A DNA stretch of 41,704 nt. Origin: Streptomyces sennicomposti (GTDB lineage: Bacteria > Actinomycetota > Actinomycetes > Streptomycetales > Streptomycetaceae). Under the pieces are notes generated by a model. The model saw only the letters and a list, made by a program, of their open reading frames with translations, did not search any database and was not told the origin of the DNA. Both the position numbers and the translations under genes were made by a program. This document shows positions 8,322-16,035 of this stretch, in pieces (the first letter of the stretch is position 1; each line of letters starts with the position of its first letter). The stretch is from the NCBI RefSeq assembly GCF_019890635.1, contig NZ_JAIOAB010000066.1, positions 1-41,704 on the forward strand. The letters are read 5' to 3'.

Positions 8322-8392
8322 GCGACGGCGGAGGCGATATGAGCGACCGCGGAGGCGGTGCGAGCGACCGCCGAGGCCGCGCGAGCGGCTGA
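8320..8392. repeat. 21-bp tandem repeat, about 3.4 copies
   Basis: Units begin at 8320, 8341, 8362 and 8383 with GAGCGAC or GAGCGGC and share a G/C core GCGGAGGC. The array starts at the stop codon of the DUF427 gene and ends before the hydrolase. One frame would encode SDGGG-MSDRGGGASDRRGRASG, but that frame differs from DUF427, so it is likely non-coding. Confidence 0.75.
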
Positions 8393-8511
8393 ATCCGGGC
8401 GCCCCGGCCCCGTATGCCGGGACCCGTGCGCCCGGCCCCTCGCCGCCTCCCCGATGAGTCCGGCCCGGCGTGGCAGTCTGCCCGGAGACGGAGAAGGGCA
8501 GGGAGACGGCC

Positions 8512-9291
8512 ATGGAGAAGAAGGTCACCTCACGCGACGGCACGCCCCTCGCGTACACCCGCGGCGGCGACGGTCCCGCGGTCGTCCTGGTGAGCGGGGC
8601 GATGTCCACGGGCGCGACGCTGGCGCCGCTGGCCGCGCGCCTCGCCGACCGCTTCGACGTCCTGGTCCCCGACCGCCGGGGGCGCGGTGCGAGCGGCGAC
8701 ACGGCGCCGTACGCGGTCGAGCGCGAGGTGGAGGACCTCGCGGCGCTGGTGGAGGCGGCGGGCGGCAGGGCGGCGCTGTACGGCGTCTCGTCGGGCGCCG
8801 CGCTCGTCCTGCGGGCGGCGGCGAGCGGGCTGCCGGTGACGCGGGTCGCGGTGTACGAGCCCCCGTTCGCGCTGTCGGACGAGGACGCGGCGCAGCGCGC
8901 CGAGTACACCGCGCGGCTCGCCGAGGCGCTGGGCGAGGGGCGGCGCGGGGACGCGGTGGCGCTGTTCCTGTCCCTGACCGGGCTGGCCCCCGAGATCATC
9001 GCCAACGCCCGCACCTCGCCCATGTGGCCGGACATGGAGGCGATCGCGCCGACCCTCGCCTACGACGACGCGGTGATGGCGGGCGGTCGGGTCCCGGTCC
9101 GGGAACTGGCCGGGATCGAGGTCCCCGTGCTGGCCCTGGCGGGCGGCGCGAGCCCGGCCTGGCTCCAGGAGGCGGCCCGCGCGACGGCCGAGGCGGCCCC
9201 CGGGGGCGCGTACCGCTGCCTGGCGGACCAGACGCACATGGTCGATCCGGACATCCTGGCTCCGGAGCTGGCGGAGTTCTTCGCGCGGTGA
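8512..9291 (+). CDS. Alpha/beta hydrolase
   Basis: A 259-residue alpha/beta hydrolase. The nucleophile elbow is GVSSG with Ser93. The oxyanion region and the strand-turn DRRGRGASGD are typical of the family. The catalytic histidine is probably His242 in DQTHMV, with an Asp expected near AGGASP or slightly earlier. Substrate is unknown. The ATG at 8512 has GGGAG about 8 nt upstream; an earlier in-frame ATG at 8470 lacks a ribosome site and adds a charged non-homologous stretch. It appears to be a single-gene unit, flanked by repeat-rich spacers on both sides. Confidence 0.9.
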   Translation: MEKKVTSRDGTPLAYTRGGDGPAVVLVSGAMSTGATLAPLAARLADRFDVLVPDRRGRGASGDTAPYAVEREVEDLAALVEAAGGRAALYGVSSGAALVLRAAASGLPVTRVAVYEPPFALSDEDAAQRAEYTARLAEALGEGRRGDAVALFLSLTGLAPEIIANARTSPMWPDMEAIAPTLAYDDAVMAGGRVPVRELAGIEVPVLALAGGASPAWLQEAARATAEAAPGGAYRCLADQTHMVDPDILAPELAEFFAR

Positions 9292-9637
9292 ACGGCCGCC
9301 GCGTGGGAGCCCGCGCGGCGCCGCTCGTGGGCGCTCGTGGGCGGCCGCTCGTGGGCGTGCGTGGCCGCGCGCGGCCGTTCGTGGGCGCCCGCGCGACGGA
9401 CCGGCCGGGGAGGCCCCGGGCGGCGGACCGCCCCGACCCCCGCCCGCCGGACGCGCGGCAGGCGCCCCGCGCGACGGACCGGCGGTGAGCGACCGTGCGA
9501 CGGCGGACGGCGGTGAGCGTCCCTGCGTCGGCGGGTCCGGGCGGGCTGTAACCAACTCCACACCCACCGGCCCCACTTGGCCGCCCTAGACTCCTGCGCG
9601 GGCGCGGCGTGCGACCGCGCCCGTACGGGGAGCCGCC
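9292..9637. other. 346-bp spacer with GCTCGTGG repeats
   Basis: No gene is supported. GCTCGTGG recurs at 9323, 9333 and 9347, with variants GTTCGTGGGCG near 9380 and GCGTGGCCGCG between. A GCGACGG/GCGACCG motif recurs to about 9520. Around 9540-9560 the base composition drops (TGTAACCAACTCC), which is the likely promoter area of the following SRPBCC gene. Confidence 0.55.
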
Positions 9638-10177
9638 ATGCGTTACGCCGACCAGCCGACCACCCACCGCGAGGTGCGCGTCGCCGCCGATCCCGCACGG
9701 GTGTGGAAGATCGTGGCCGATGTGGAGGCGATGACCCGCTGGAGTCCCGAGCTGGAGCGGGTGGAGTGGTGCGACGGGGCCACCGGACCGGCGGTGGGCG
9801 TCCGCTACGCCGGCCACAACCGGCACCCCCTCAACGGCGAGTGGCGGACCGTCTCCGAGATCACCGAGTACGTGCCCGGGCGGACGCTCACCTGGTGCGT
9901 CCTCGACGTCGACGGACGGTTCGGCAAGGCCTCCGAGGGTCCCGCGGACCGGATGGCCGCCTGGTCCTTCGCCCTCTCCCCCGCCCCCGAGGGCGGCACC
10001 GTGCTGCGCCAGTCGGTGACGATCGGTCCCGGCCGCTCGGGCCTGAGCGCGTTCATCGAGCGCACCCCCGAGCGCGAGGAGGCGATCGTCGCCTACCGCC
10101 TGGACGAGCTGGGCAAGGGCATGGAGGCGACGCTCGCCGGGATCAAGCAGGCGGCGGAGGACACCGCCGCCCGCTGA
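9638..10177 (+). CDS. SRPBCC (polyketide cyclase/START-like) family protein
   Basis: A 179-residue protein opening with the typical VRVAADPARVWKIVADVEAMTRWSPE segment of SRPBCC helix-grip proteins. Mid-region strands GEWRTVSEITEYVPGRTLTW and the long C-terminal helix after residue 140 complete the fold. Such proteins bind hydrophobic ligands or act as cyclases, but no catalytic residue identifies a reaction here. GGGGAG precedes the ATG by 7 nt. It is convergent with mnmA, only 57 bp away, and a 24-bp repeat fills that gap. Confidence 0.85.
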   Translation: MRYADQPTTHREVRVAADPARVWKIVADVEAMTRWSPELERVEWCDGATGPAVGVRYAGHNRHPLNGEWRTVSEITEYVPGRTLTWCVLDVDGRFGKASEGPADRMAAWSFALSPAPEGGTVLRQSVTIGPGRSGLSAFIERTPEREEAIVAYRLDELGKGMEATLAGIKQAAEDTAAR

Positions 10178-10190
10178 TCACCGGCCGCGG

Positions 10191-10248
10191 GCCGCCCGGG
10201 AACACAGGTCTCAGGCCGCCCCGGAACACACGTCTCAGGCCGCCCCGG
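10191..10248. repeat. 24-bp tandem repeat at the mnmA 3' end
   Basis: Units 10191-10214 and 10215-10238 match at most positions (GCCGCCC...AACACA-GTCTCAG), with a third partial GCCGCCCCGG at 10239-10248. The second unit contains the stop codon of mnmA (10235-10237), so the repeat may have extended or shifted the protein end. It also occupies the convergent junction with the SRPBCC gene. Confidence 0.75.
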
Positions 10249-11365
10249 CCGTCGCCCGTCGCGTCGAGGCGATCGTCGCCGAGCCCACCACGCGGGTGCC
10301 GTCGTACAGGACGATCGCCTGGCCGGGGGCGACGCCGCGGACCGGCTCGGTGAAGGTGACGCGCAGCTCGCCGTCCACGAGTTCGGCGGTGACCTCGCTC
10401 TCGCCGCCGTGGGCGCGCAGCTGGGCGGTGTAGGCGCCGGGGCCGGTGGGGGCCGCGCCGCACCAGCGGGGCCGGATCGCGGTGAGGGCCTCCACGTCGA
10501 GGGCGGCGACCGGGCCGACCGTCACCGTGTTGGTGACCGGGGAGATGTCCAGGACGTAGCGGGGCTTGCCGTCGGGGGCCGGGGTGCCGATGCGCAGGCC
10601 CTTGCGCTGGCCGATGGTGAAGCCGTACGCGCCCTCGTGGGTGCCAACGACCGCGCCGGTCTCGTCCACGATGTCGCCCTCCGCCTTGCCGAGGCGGCGG
10701 GCGAGGAAGCCCTGGGTGTCGCCGTCGGCGATGAAGCAGATGTCGTGCGAGTCGGGCTTCTTGGCGACGGCCAGGCCGCGCCGCTCGGCCTCCGCGCGGA
10801 TCTCCTCCTTGGTGGTGACCGTGTCGCCGAGCGGGAACAGCGCGTGCGCGAGCTGCTTCTCGTCCAGCACGCCGAGGACGTAGGACTGGTCCTTGGCCAT
10901 GTCGGAGGCGCGGTGCAGCTCGCGGACGCCGTCCTCGCCGACGACCACCTTGGCGTAGTGGCCGGTGCACACCGCGTCGAAGCCGAGCGCGAGCGCCTTG
11001 TCCAGCAGCGCGGCGAACTTGATCTTCTCGTTGCAGCGCAGGCAGGGGTTGGGGGTGCGGCCGGCCTCGTACTCGGCGACGAAGTCCTCGACGACGTCCT
11101 CTCGGAAGCGGTCGGCGAGGTCCCAGACGTAGAACGGGATGCCGATCACGTCGGCGGCGCGGCGGGCGTCGCGCGAGTCCTCGATGGTGCAACAGCCCCG
11201 CGCGCCCGTGCGGAAGGACTGCGGGTTCGCGGAGAGCGCGAGGTGGACGCCGGTGACGTCGTGGCCGGCTTCCGCGGCGCGCGCGGCGGCGACGGCGGAG
11301 TCGACGCCGCCCGACATGGCGGCGAGGACGCGGAGGGGGCGGGGGCGCTGCGAGGTCTCAGTCAT
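10235..11365 (-). CDS. mnmA: tRNA 2-thiouridylase MnmA (TrmU)
   Basis: A 376-residue enzyme that thiolates U34 of tRNA Lys, Glu and Gln. The ATP pyrophosphatase loop SGGVDS is near the N terminus. The two catalytic cysteines are Cys108 in NPCLRCN and Cys210 in HDICFIAD. The central GQRKGLRIG and C-terminal beta-barrel are present. Sulfur would be delivered from the cysteine desulfurase encoded nearby on the same strand, although an amidase gene on the opposite strand lies between them. The chosen ATG has a weak AGAGG upstream. The C-terminal residues TRRATAGAA overlap the start of a tandem repeat and are probably not structural. Confidence 0.97.
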   Translation of the reverse strand: MTETSQRPRPLRVLAAMSGGVDSAVAAARAAEAGHDVTGVHLALSANPQSFRTGARGCCTIEDSRDARRAADVIGIPFYVWDLADRFREDVVEDFVAEYEAGRTPNPCLRCNEKIKFAALLDKALALGFDAVCTGHYAKVVVGEDGVRELHRASDMAKDQSYVLGVLDEKQLAHALFPLGDTVTTKEEIRAEAERRGLAVAKKPDSHDICFIADGDTQGFLARRLGKAEGDIVDETGAVVGTHEGAYGFTIGQRKGLRIGTPAPDGKPRYVLDISPVTNTVTVGPVAALDVEALTAIRPRWCGAAPTGPGAYTAQLRAHGGESEVTAELVDGELRVTFTEPVRGVAPGQAIVLYDGTRVVGSATIASTRRATAGAA

Positions 11366-11426
11366 AGCCTCTACAGGGTACGGGGGACGCGGGAACGACG
11401 GCGGCCGGTTATCCGTTGCAGAGCGC

Positions 11427-12191
11427 ATGGGGGAGAACAAGGGCGCCGGGAGCGGCCCGGACCGGCACGTGCGGCGCAGGGCCCTGCTCGTCGGCGGGGC
11501 CGCGGCGGTCGCGGGCGGGGTCGCGCTGGGGCACGACGCGCTGTCGCGGCTTTGGTGGAAGCTGCCCGGCGCGCAGCGGCCGCGGGTCGCGGGCGCGGTG
11601 GACTTCGGCGGCGCCCGCTGGGTGGCGGCCTCGCCGGCCAACTACCGGGAGGCGGACCGCCCGGACGACTATCCGATCGACCGGGTCGTCGTCCATGTCA
11701 CACAGGGCGGATTCGCGAGCGCGGTCAAGGCGTTCCAGGACCCGGGGCACCGGGCCGCCGCGCACTACATAGTGCGCCGGGACGGGCGGATCACGCAGAT
11801 GATCCGCGAGCTGGACGTGGCCTTCCACGCGGGCAACCGCGCGTACAACGAGCGCAGCGTCGGCATCGAGCACGAGGGCTACGTGGACGACGCGTCGTCC
11901 TTCACGGACGCGATGTACGCCGCGTCGGCGCGGCTGACCGCGCAGATCTGCCGGCGCTACGGCATGCCCGTCGACCGGGAGCACATCATCGGGCACGTGG
12001 AGGTGCCGGGCACGGACCACACGGACCCGGGGCCGCACTGGGACTGGGCCCGGTATCTGCGCCTGGTGCGGGCGGCGCCGCCGGACTCCCCGACGCCGTC
12101 GCCGTCGGGGGCCGGCACGGCTTCGGGGGCGAGGTCCGGGACGCCGTCGGGGCCCGGCAGGGCCGCCGGGGCCGGTGAGGCCGCCGGCTGA
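11427..12191 (+). CDS. Tat-exported N-acetylmuramoyl-L-alanine amidase (Amidase_2)
   Basis: A 254-residue amidase of the PGRP/AmpD fold that cleaves the lactyl-amide bond of peptidoglycan. The N terminus has a twin-arginine-like VRRRALLVGG followed by an Ala/Gly hydrophobic stretch, suggesting Tat export. Zinc ligands are likely the His in VVVHVTQGG, the His in IIGHVEVPG, and a third in TDHTDPGPH. The segments HYIVRRDGRITQMI and SVGIEHEG are family hallmarks. The last ~45 residues are Pro/Ser/Gly-rich. The ATG at 11427 has no clear ribosome site; a GTG within HVRRRAL is an alternative. It is divergent from mnmA across 61 bp. Confidence 0.88.
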   Translation: MGENKGAGSGPDRHVRRRALLVGGAAAVAGGVALGHDALSRLWWKLPGAQRPRVAGAVDFGGARWVAASPANYREADRPDDYPIDRVVVHVTQGGFASAVKAFQDPGHRAAAHYIVRRDGRITQMIRELDVAFHAGNRAYNERSVGIEHEGYVDDASSFTDAMYAASARLTAQICRRYGMPVDREHIIGHVEVPGTDHTDPGPHWDWARYLRLVRAAPPDSPTPSPSGAGTASGARSGTPSGPGRAAGAGEAAG

Positions 12192-12195
12192 CCGG

Positions 12196-12211
12196 TCCCG
12201 CCCTCGCGGGA
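12196..12211 (+). terminator. Short hairpin after amidase gene
   Basis: TCCCGC (12196-12201) and GCGGGA (12206-12211) form a 6-bp stem with a CCTC loop starting 5 nt after the amidase stop. There is no T-run. It sits in the convergent junction with the cysteine desulfurase gene. Confidence 0.45.
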
Positions 12212-12306
12212 GCCTTCCCGCAGCAGGTGAGCGCCAGTCCCGGTTCCCGGAGGCGAGCCCCCGGCAGCGCGCCGGGTGGACGGCCGGTGCCGAGCCCCGT
12301 CAAAGT

Positions 12307-12319
12307 CTGACCTGGTCAG
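12307..12319. other. 13-nt perfect palindrome between convergent genes
   Basis: CTGACC-T-GGTCAG is an odd-centred perfect palindrome 8 nt beyond the cysteine desulfurase stop codon. It could fold as a 4-bp hairpin and help end that transcript, or be a binding site. Between two convergent genes a terminator-like role is more likely. Confidence 0.4.
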
Positions 12320-12326
12320 GCCCTGT

Positions 12327-13496
12327 TCAGCTGAGCCCCGCCGCCCGGGCCCGTTCCACCGCCGGGGCGATGGCCTTGGCGACCGCCTCCACGTCCGCCT
12401 GCGTGGAGGTGTGGCCGAGGGAGAAGCGCAGCGTGCCGCGGGCGAGGTCCGGGTCGGTGCCGATGGCGAGGAGGACGTGGCTGGGCTGGGCGACGCCGGC
12501 GGTGCAGGCGGAGCCGGTGGAGCACTCGATGCCCTGGGCGTCCAGCAGAAGCAGCAGGGAGTCGCCCTCGCAGCCGGGGAAGGTGAAGTGGGCGTTGGCC
12601 GGGAGGCGTCCCCCGGGTGCGGGGTCGCCGTTGAGGATCGCGTCGGGGACCGCGTCGCGGACGGCGGCGATCAGCTGGTCGCGCAGCGCCCCGATCTCCC
12701 GGGCGAACCGCTCGCGGTGCTCGGCGGCGTGCCGGCCGGCCACGGCGAACGCGGCGATGGCGGGCACGTCGAGGGTGCCGGAGCGCACGTGCCGTTCCTG
12801 GCCGCCGCCGTGCAGCACGGGCACGGGGGTGTGCTCGCGGCCGAGGACGAGGGCGCCGATGCCGTACGGGCCGCCGATCTTGTGGCCGGAGACGGTCATC
12901 GCGGCGAGTCCCGAGGCCGCGAAGTCGACCGGGACCTGGCCGACGGCCTGGACCGCGTCGGCGTGCAGCGGGACGCCGAACTCGGCGGCGGCCTCGGCCA
13001 GTTCGCGCACCGGCTGGACGGTGCCGATCTCGTTGTTGGCCCACATGACGGTGGCCAGGGCGACGTCGGCGGGGTCGCGGGCGACGGCCTCGCGCAGCGC
13101 TTCGGGGTGGACGCGGCCGTAGGAGTCGACGGGGAGGTACTCGACGGTGGCGCCCTCGTGTTCGCCGAGCCAGTGCACGGCGTCGAGGACGGCGTGGTGC
13201 TCGACGGGGCTGGCCAGGACCCGGGTGCGGGCCGGGTCGGCGGCGCGGCGGGACCAGAACAGGCCCTTGACGGCGAGGTTGTCGGCCTCGGTGCCGCCGG
13301 CGGTGAAGACGATCTCGCTGGGGCGCGCGCCGAGGGCTTCGGCGAGGGTCTCGCGGGACTCCTCGACCGTTCGGCGGGCCCGGCGGCCGGACGCGTGCAG
13401 GGAGGAGGCGTTGCCGGTGACGGCCAGCGCGGCGGTCATCGCCTCTGCCGCCTCGGGGAGCATCGGCGTGGTCGCGGCGTGGTCGAGGTAAGCCAT
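12327..13496 (-). CDS. Cysteine desulfurase (IscS/NifS-like, class V aminotransferase)
   Basis: A 389-residue PLP enzyme that converts cysteine to alanine and passes the persulfide sulfur to acceptors. It begins with MAYLDHAATTP, the family start. His205-Lys206 in SGHKIGGPYG is the PLP lysine, and Cys331 in STGSACTAGV is the persulfide cysteine on the catalytic loop. HHAVL and ADAVQAVG further support it. The same-strand mnmA 1 kb downstream makes tRNA thiolation the most likely use; Fe-S assembly is the alternative. No Fe-S scaffold gene is adjacent. Stop TGA is 135 bp from the convergent amidase. Confidence 0.96.
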   Translation of the reverse strand: MAYLDHAATTPMLPEAAEAMTAALAVTGNASSLHASGRRARRTVEESRETLAEALGARPSEIVFTAGGTEADNLAVKGLFWSRRAADPARTRVLASPVEHHAVLDAVHWLGEHEGATVEYLPVDSYGRVHPEALREAVARDPADVALATVMWANNEIGTVQPVRELAEAAAEFGVPLHADAVQAVGQVPVDFAASGLAAMTVSGHKIGGPYGIGALVLGREHTPVPVLHGGGQERHVRSGTLDVPAIAAFAVAGRHAAEHRERFAREIGALRDQLIAAVRDAVPDAILNGDPAPGGRLPANAHFTFPGCEGDSLLLLLDAQGIECSTGSACTAGVAQPSHVLLAIGTDPDLARGTLRFSLGHTSTQADVEAVAKAIAPAVERARAAGLS

Positions 13497-13652
13497 GGTG
13501 CGCCCGATTCTACGGGGCGCCCCGCCCTGGCCCCGGGGCGCGGTCGCGCCGAGTCTCCGCCGCCCCGGCCGCGGCCGGGCGGCGGGCGCGGGTCCGGGGA
13601 CGCGGCGGCCAGGGTCTTCCGTCCGGATCCGGCCCGATCCGGACGAGAGGCC

Positions 13653-13919
13653 CTAGAAGCCCCAGGACACCGTGTGGTCGGCGTGCATGAAGGCGGCGAG
13701 GACCAGGAGGTCGGCGACGCCGAGGGAGAGGCCGAGCAGGGCGCGGCCGCGGCGGTGCGTGCCGCGCCACAGGGCGACGGCGGCCAGCGCGATGGAGATG
13801 GGGCCGAGGACGACGTTGAGGACGAGCAGGCCGAGCAGGCCGAGGACGAAGGACGCGACGGCGGCGCCGTCGGCGTCGTGCAGTCCGGTGCTGCGGGTGG
13901 CCGGTGCGGTGAGGTGCAT
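13653..13919 (-). CDS. DUF4190 small membrane protein
   Basis: An 88-residue protein with two hydrophobic segments, about residues 20-48 (VASFVLGLLGLLVLNVVLGP) and 60-78. They are separated by WRGTHRRGRALLGLSLG, the turn that recurs in DUF4190 proteins of actinobacteria. Function unknown; probably an inner-membrane protein. GGGAG lies upstream of the ATG. It follows another small membrane gene by 94 bp on the same strand and may be cotranscribed with it under the TetR-type regulator. Confidence 0.8.
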   Translation of the reverse strand: MHLTAPATRSTGLHDADGAAVASFVLGLLGLLVLNVVLGPISIALAAVALWRGTHRRGRALLGLSLGVADLLVLAAFMHADHTVSWGF

Positions 13920-14013
13920 GGTGCGTGCTCCCTACGGTCGGACGGTCGGTCTGCCCTGGTGCGGACCGCCGGAGCGGTACGCCCGGGGGCGCCGCGTCGG
14001 TCGGTGCGCGGGG

Positions 14014-14178
14014 TCAGTGGGACGGGCCGCGCCGGCGGGTGTGGCGCTCGCGGAGCGCGAAGATCCCCAGCCAGACGGCGATGACCACGGCGGCCGCGGC
14101 GCTCAGGCCGAGCGGCGCGTGGGCCACGGTGCCCAGGGTCACCCCGAACAGCAGCAGTGCGGCGACGAGGAACAGCAT
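14014..14178 (-). CDS. Small two-TM membrane protein
   Basis: A 54-residue hypothetical protein, MLFLVAALLLFGVTLG..., with two hydrophobic helices and a basic C-terminal tail LRERHTRRRGPSH. The ATG at 14178 is preferred over an upstream GTG at 14265 because that GTG falls inside the putative operator and the intervening segment is not membrane-like. GGGGGA precedes the ATG by 9 nt. I do not recognise a family. It is divergent from the FabR-like regulator and probably under its control. Confidence 0.65.
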   Translation of the reverse strand: MLFLVAALLLFGVTLGTVAHAPLGLSAAAAVVIAVWLGIFALRERHTRRRGPSH

Positions 14179-14252
14179 GGGACGGAATCCCCCTCCAGCG
14201 TTCTCCCGGGAGCGGGCGGCGCACCCGGGAACGTACGGTGAACGCTTGTAGT

Positions 14253-14324
14253 AACAGTTGTTCACTGACTATCGAGTCTAGCGTGCGCGATCGCTTGGAA
14301 ATTCCGGAGAACAGTTGTTAACTG
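14253..14324. promoter_or_regulatory. Pair of operator-like dyads between TetR gene and membrane genes
   Basis: AACAGTTGTT occurs at 14253-14262 and again at 14310-14319, 57 bp apart. The second copy sits in CAGTT-GTT-AACTG (14312-14324), a perfect 5-3-5 inverted repeat ending 6 nt before the regulator ATG. The first lies 75 nt upstream of the small membrane gene. The region is markedly AT-richer than its surroundings. This is the expected layout for an autoregulated TetR-family repressor that also controls the divergent genes. Confidence 0.65.
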
Positions 14325-14330
14325 CATGGC

Positions 14331-14957
14331 ATGAGTCACACTCTCGGCGTGCGGCAGGCGCAGAAGCTGAAGACCCGGCGGGCGCTGCTGGACGCGGCCC
14401 TGGGCCTGCTGGAGGAGCAGAGCCTGAGCAGCCTGGGTCTGCGCGAGGTCACCCGCGCCGTCGGCGTCGCCCCGACCGCCTTCTACCGGCACTTCCACAG
14501 CACGGCGGACCTGGGGGTGGCGCTGGTCGAGGAGGCGCTGGGCGGCCTGCACCCGATGATCCGGACGACGGTGTCCGAGGTGGACGACAGCGAGGAGCGC
14601 ATCGCGCGCGCCGTCGGGCTGATCGCCCGTCATGTGGACGCGTTCCCCGCCCATGTGCGTTTCATCGCCCGCGAGCGGCACGGCGGGGTGCAGCCGGTGC
14701 GGGAGGCGATCCAGGAGCAACTGGCCCGGTTCGCCCGGGAGGTGCGCGACGAGCTGGCCAAGGACCCGCAGTCGGCGGGCTGGAGCGAGGACGACCTGCT
14801 CATGCTGGCCCATCTCTACGTCGACCAGATGCTGGTCACCGCCTCGCTGTTCCTGGAGGCGCCGCCCGCGCCGTCGCCCGAGCGCGAGCGGGTCACGCGG
14901 CTCGCCACCCGGCAGCTGCGGCTGATCAGCATCGGCCGCCGGCACTGGCTCGACTGA
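14331..14957 (+). CDS. TetR-family regulator, FabR-like
   Basis: A 208-residue TetR regulator. The N terminus GVRQAQKLKTRRALLDAAL and helix-turn-helix LREVTRAVGVAPTAFYRHF resemble E. coli FabR, the unsaturated fatty acid repressor. The C-terminal end LRLISIGRRHW also resembles FabR (LRMISKG-YYW). Family members in actinobacteria regulate desaturase or fatty-acid genes, but here the divergent partners are two small membrane proteins and the following gene is a convergent thioesterase. No ribosome site is visible and an operator ends 6 nt before the ATG, so the mRNA may be leaderless or nearly so. Confidence 0.85.
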   Translation: MSHTLGVRQAQKLKTRRALLDAALGLLEEQSLSSLGLREVTRAVGVAPTAFYRHFHSTADLGVALVEEALGGLHPMIRTTVSEVDDSEERIARAVGLIARHVDAFPAHVRFIARERHGGVQPVREAIQEQLARFAREVRDELAKDPQSAGWSEDDLLMLAHLYVDQMLVTASLFLEAPPAPSPERERVTRLATRQLRLISIGRRHWLD

Positions 14958-14997
14958 CGCCCCGGGCCGCGAGGAGCCGTCCTCGCGGCCCGGGGCG
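14958..14997. terminator. Bidirectional 18-bp stem-loop terminator
   Basis: Positions 14958-14975 and 14980-14997 are perfectly complementary over 18 bp with a GCCG loop (arm starts CGCCCCGGGCCGCGAGGA). It begins immediately after the TetR gene stop and lies 17 nt beyond the thioesterase stop, so it serves both convergent transcripts. It has no U-tract, as is usual in Streptomyces. Confidence 0.9.
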
Positions 14998-15014
14998 CGG
15001 GCGCCGGCGTGCGT

Positions 15015-15881
15015 TCAGTCCCGGCCGAGCCGGACGCGGGCGAGCTGGCGGGACTGCGCCACCAGCCGGTCGGCGCTGTCCCAGACCTCGGCGTCCTCCT
15101 CCAGGAAGCCGCCGGCGAGGTTGCGGGTGGTGATGGAGATCCGCAGCGGGCCGGGGGCCGGGCGGCAGCGGACGTGGACGGTCAGCTCGACGGTCGGCAC
15201 CCAGCCCTTGAGGCCGAGTTCGAAGGCGGTCGGCGGCAGCGCGTCCACCGCGAGCAGCAGGGAGAGCGGGTCGGGGTCGCGGCCGTCGGCGAGCCCGAAC
15301 CAGGCCCGCATCTCGCCCTTGCCGGAGGGCGCGCCGAGCGCCCAGCCGAGGGTGGCCGGGTCCAGCTTGAGCATCAGGCGGTCGGCGATGGCCGAGCTGC
15401 CCTCGACCGGGGCGGGCCCGTCCTCCGGGCCGAAGCACTGCTCGACCGGCGGGATCGCGGGCGGCTCGGCGGTGGTGCGCACGTCGTCGGGCAGCGCGGC
15501 CAGGTCGCCGTAGGAGGCGAGGACGCGGATGCGCTCCACCTCCCGGCCGTCGTCGTCGTACTGGAAGAGGGAGGCCTGGCCGGTGGAGAGGGTGCGGCCG
15601 GTGCGGACCACGTCGGTGCGCACGACGGCCGGGCCGGGCCGCGACGCGGTCAGGTAGTGGGCCGAGACGGTGAACGGGTCCGGGTGCGGCAGGGCGTCCG
15701 CGAGCGCGCGGCCGAGGACGGCGAGCAGATAGCCGCCGTTGACGGCGTTGATGATCGTCCAGCCGGCGGAGAGGTCGATGTCGTACACGCCCGGGGCGCG
15801 TCGGGCGACCGCGGTGTCCCGGTCGAACTCGCTGTCGCCGACGGTGGCCCGCGCGGCCGGGGCGGAGGCTGCTTGTGACAT
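15015..15881 (-). CDS. TesB-like acyl-CoA thioesterase (double hotdog)
   Basis: A 288-residue protein of acyl-CoA thioesterase II type. The first hotdog half contains WTIINAVNGGYLLAVLGRAL and PFTVSAHYLTASRPGPA; the second includes the segments around MRAWFGLADGRDPD and VPTVELTVHVRCRP. Such enzymes hydrolyse acyl-CoAs; chain-length preference cannot be deduced. The ATG at 15881 is chosen; a TTG 15 nt upstream is an alternative, and neither has a good ribosome site. It is convergent with the FabR-like regulator and divergent from the membrane esterase. Confidence 0.88.
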   Translation of the reverse strand: MSQAASAPAARATVGDSEFDRDTAVARRAPGVYDIDLSAGWTIINAVNGGYLLAVLGRALADALPHPDPFTVSAHYLTASRPGPAVVRTDVVRTGRTLSTGQASLFQYDDDGREVERIRVLASYGDLAALPDDVRTTAEPPAIPPVEQCFGPEDGPAPVEGSSAIADRLMLKLDPATLGWALGAPSGKGEMRAWFGLADGRDPDPLSLLLAVDALPPTAFELGLKGWVPTVELTVHVRCRPAPGPLRISITTRNLAGGFLEEDAEVWDSADRLVAQSRQLARVRLGRD

Positions 15882-15934
15882 GACCGAACCGTACAACAGG
15901 AAAATACTAAGCGGTAGCTTTGCTTGTTGCGGTC

Positions 15935-15946
15935 AGGTGAACACCT
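15935..15946. promoter_or_regulatory. Palindrome AGGTG-AA-CACCT between divergent genes
   Basis: A perfect 5-2-5 dyad sits in the 154-bp divergent spacer between the thioesterase and esterase genes. A second dyad AAGC-GGTA-GCTT lies at 15909-15920, next to a TAGTAT (minus strand) that could be the thioesterase -10 box. These may be operator sites, but no protein can be assigned. Confidence 0.35.
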
Positions 15947-16035
15947 CCGTCGCCCCGGGTGAGATTTCGGCAATGTCCTGGTAAGTCTCCGCACTCGCGC
16001 GTGACCGGACGACCCGAAATCCCCTCTGGAGGGAC

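Noticed and set aside
8320..8392. Small Ser/Gly/Asp-rich peptide gene in the 21-bp repeat
   Set aside because: The frame differs from DUF427 and has no ribosome site of its own; best seen as a repeat.
8470..8511. Upstream start for the alpha/beta hydrolase
   Set aside because: The extra residues MAVCPETEKGRETA have no ribosome site, while the ATG at 8512 has a good one.
14179..14265. Longer form of the small membrane protein starting at a GTG
   Set aside because: The GTG lies inside the putative operator and the added residues are not conserved-looking or membrane-like.
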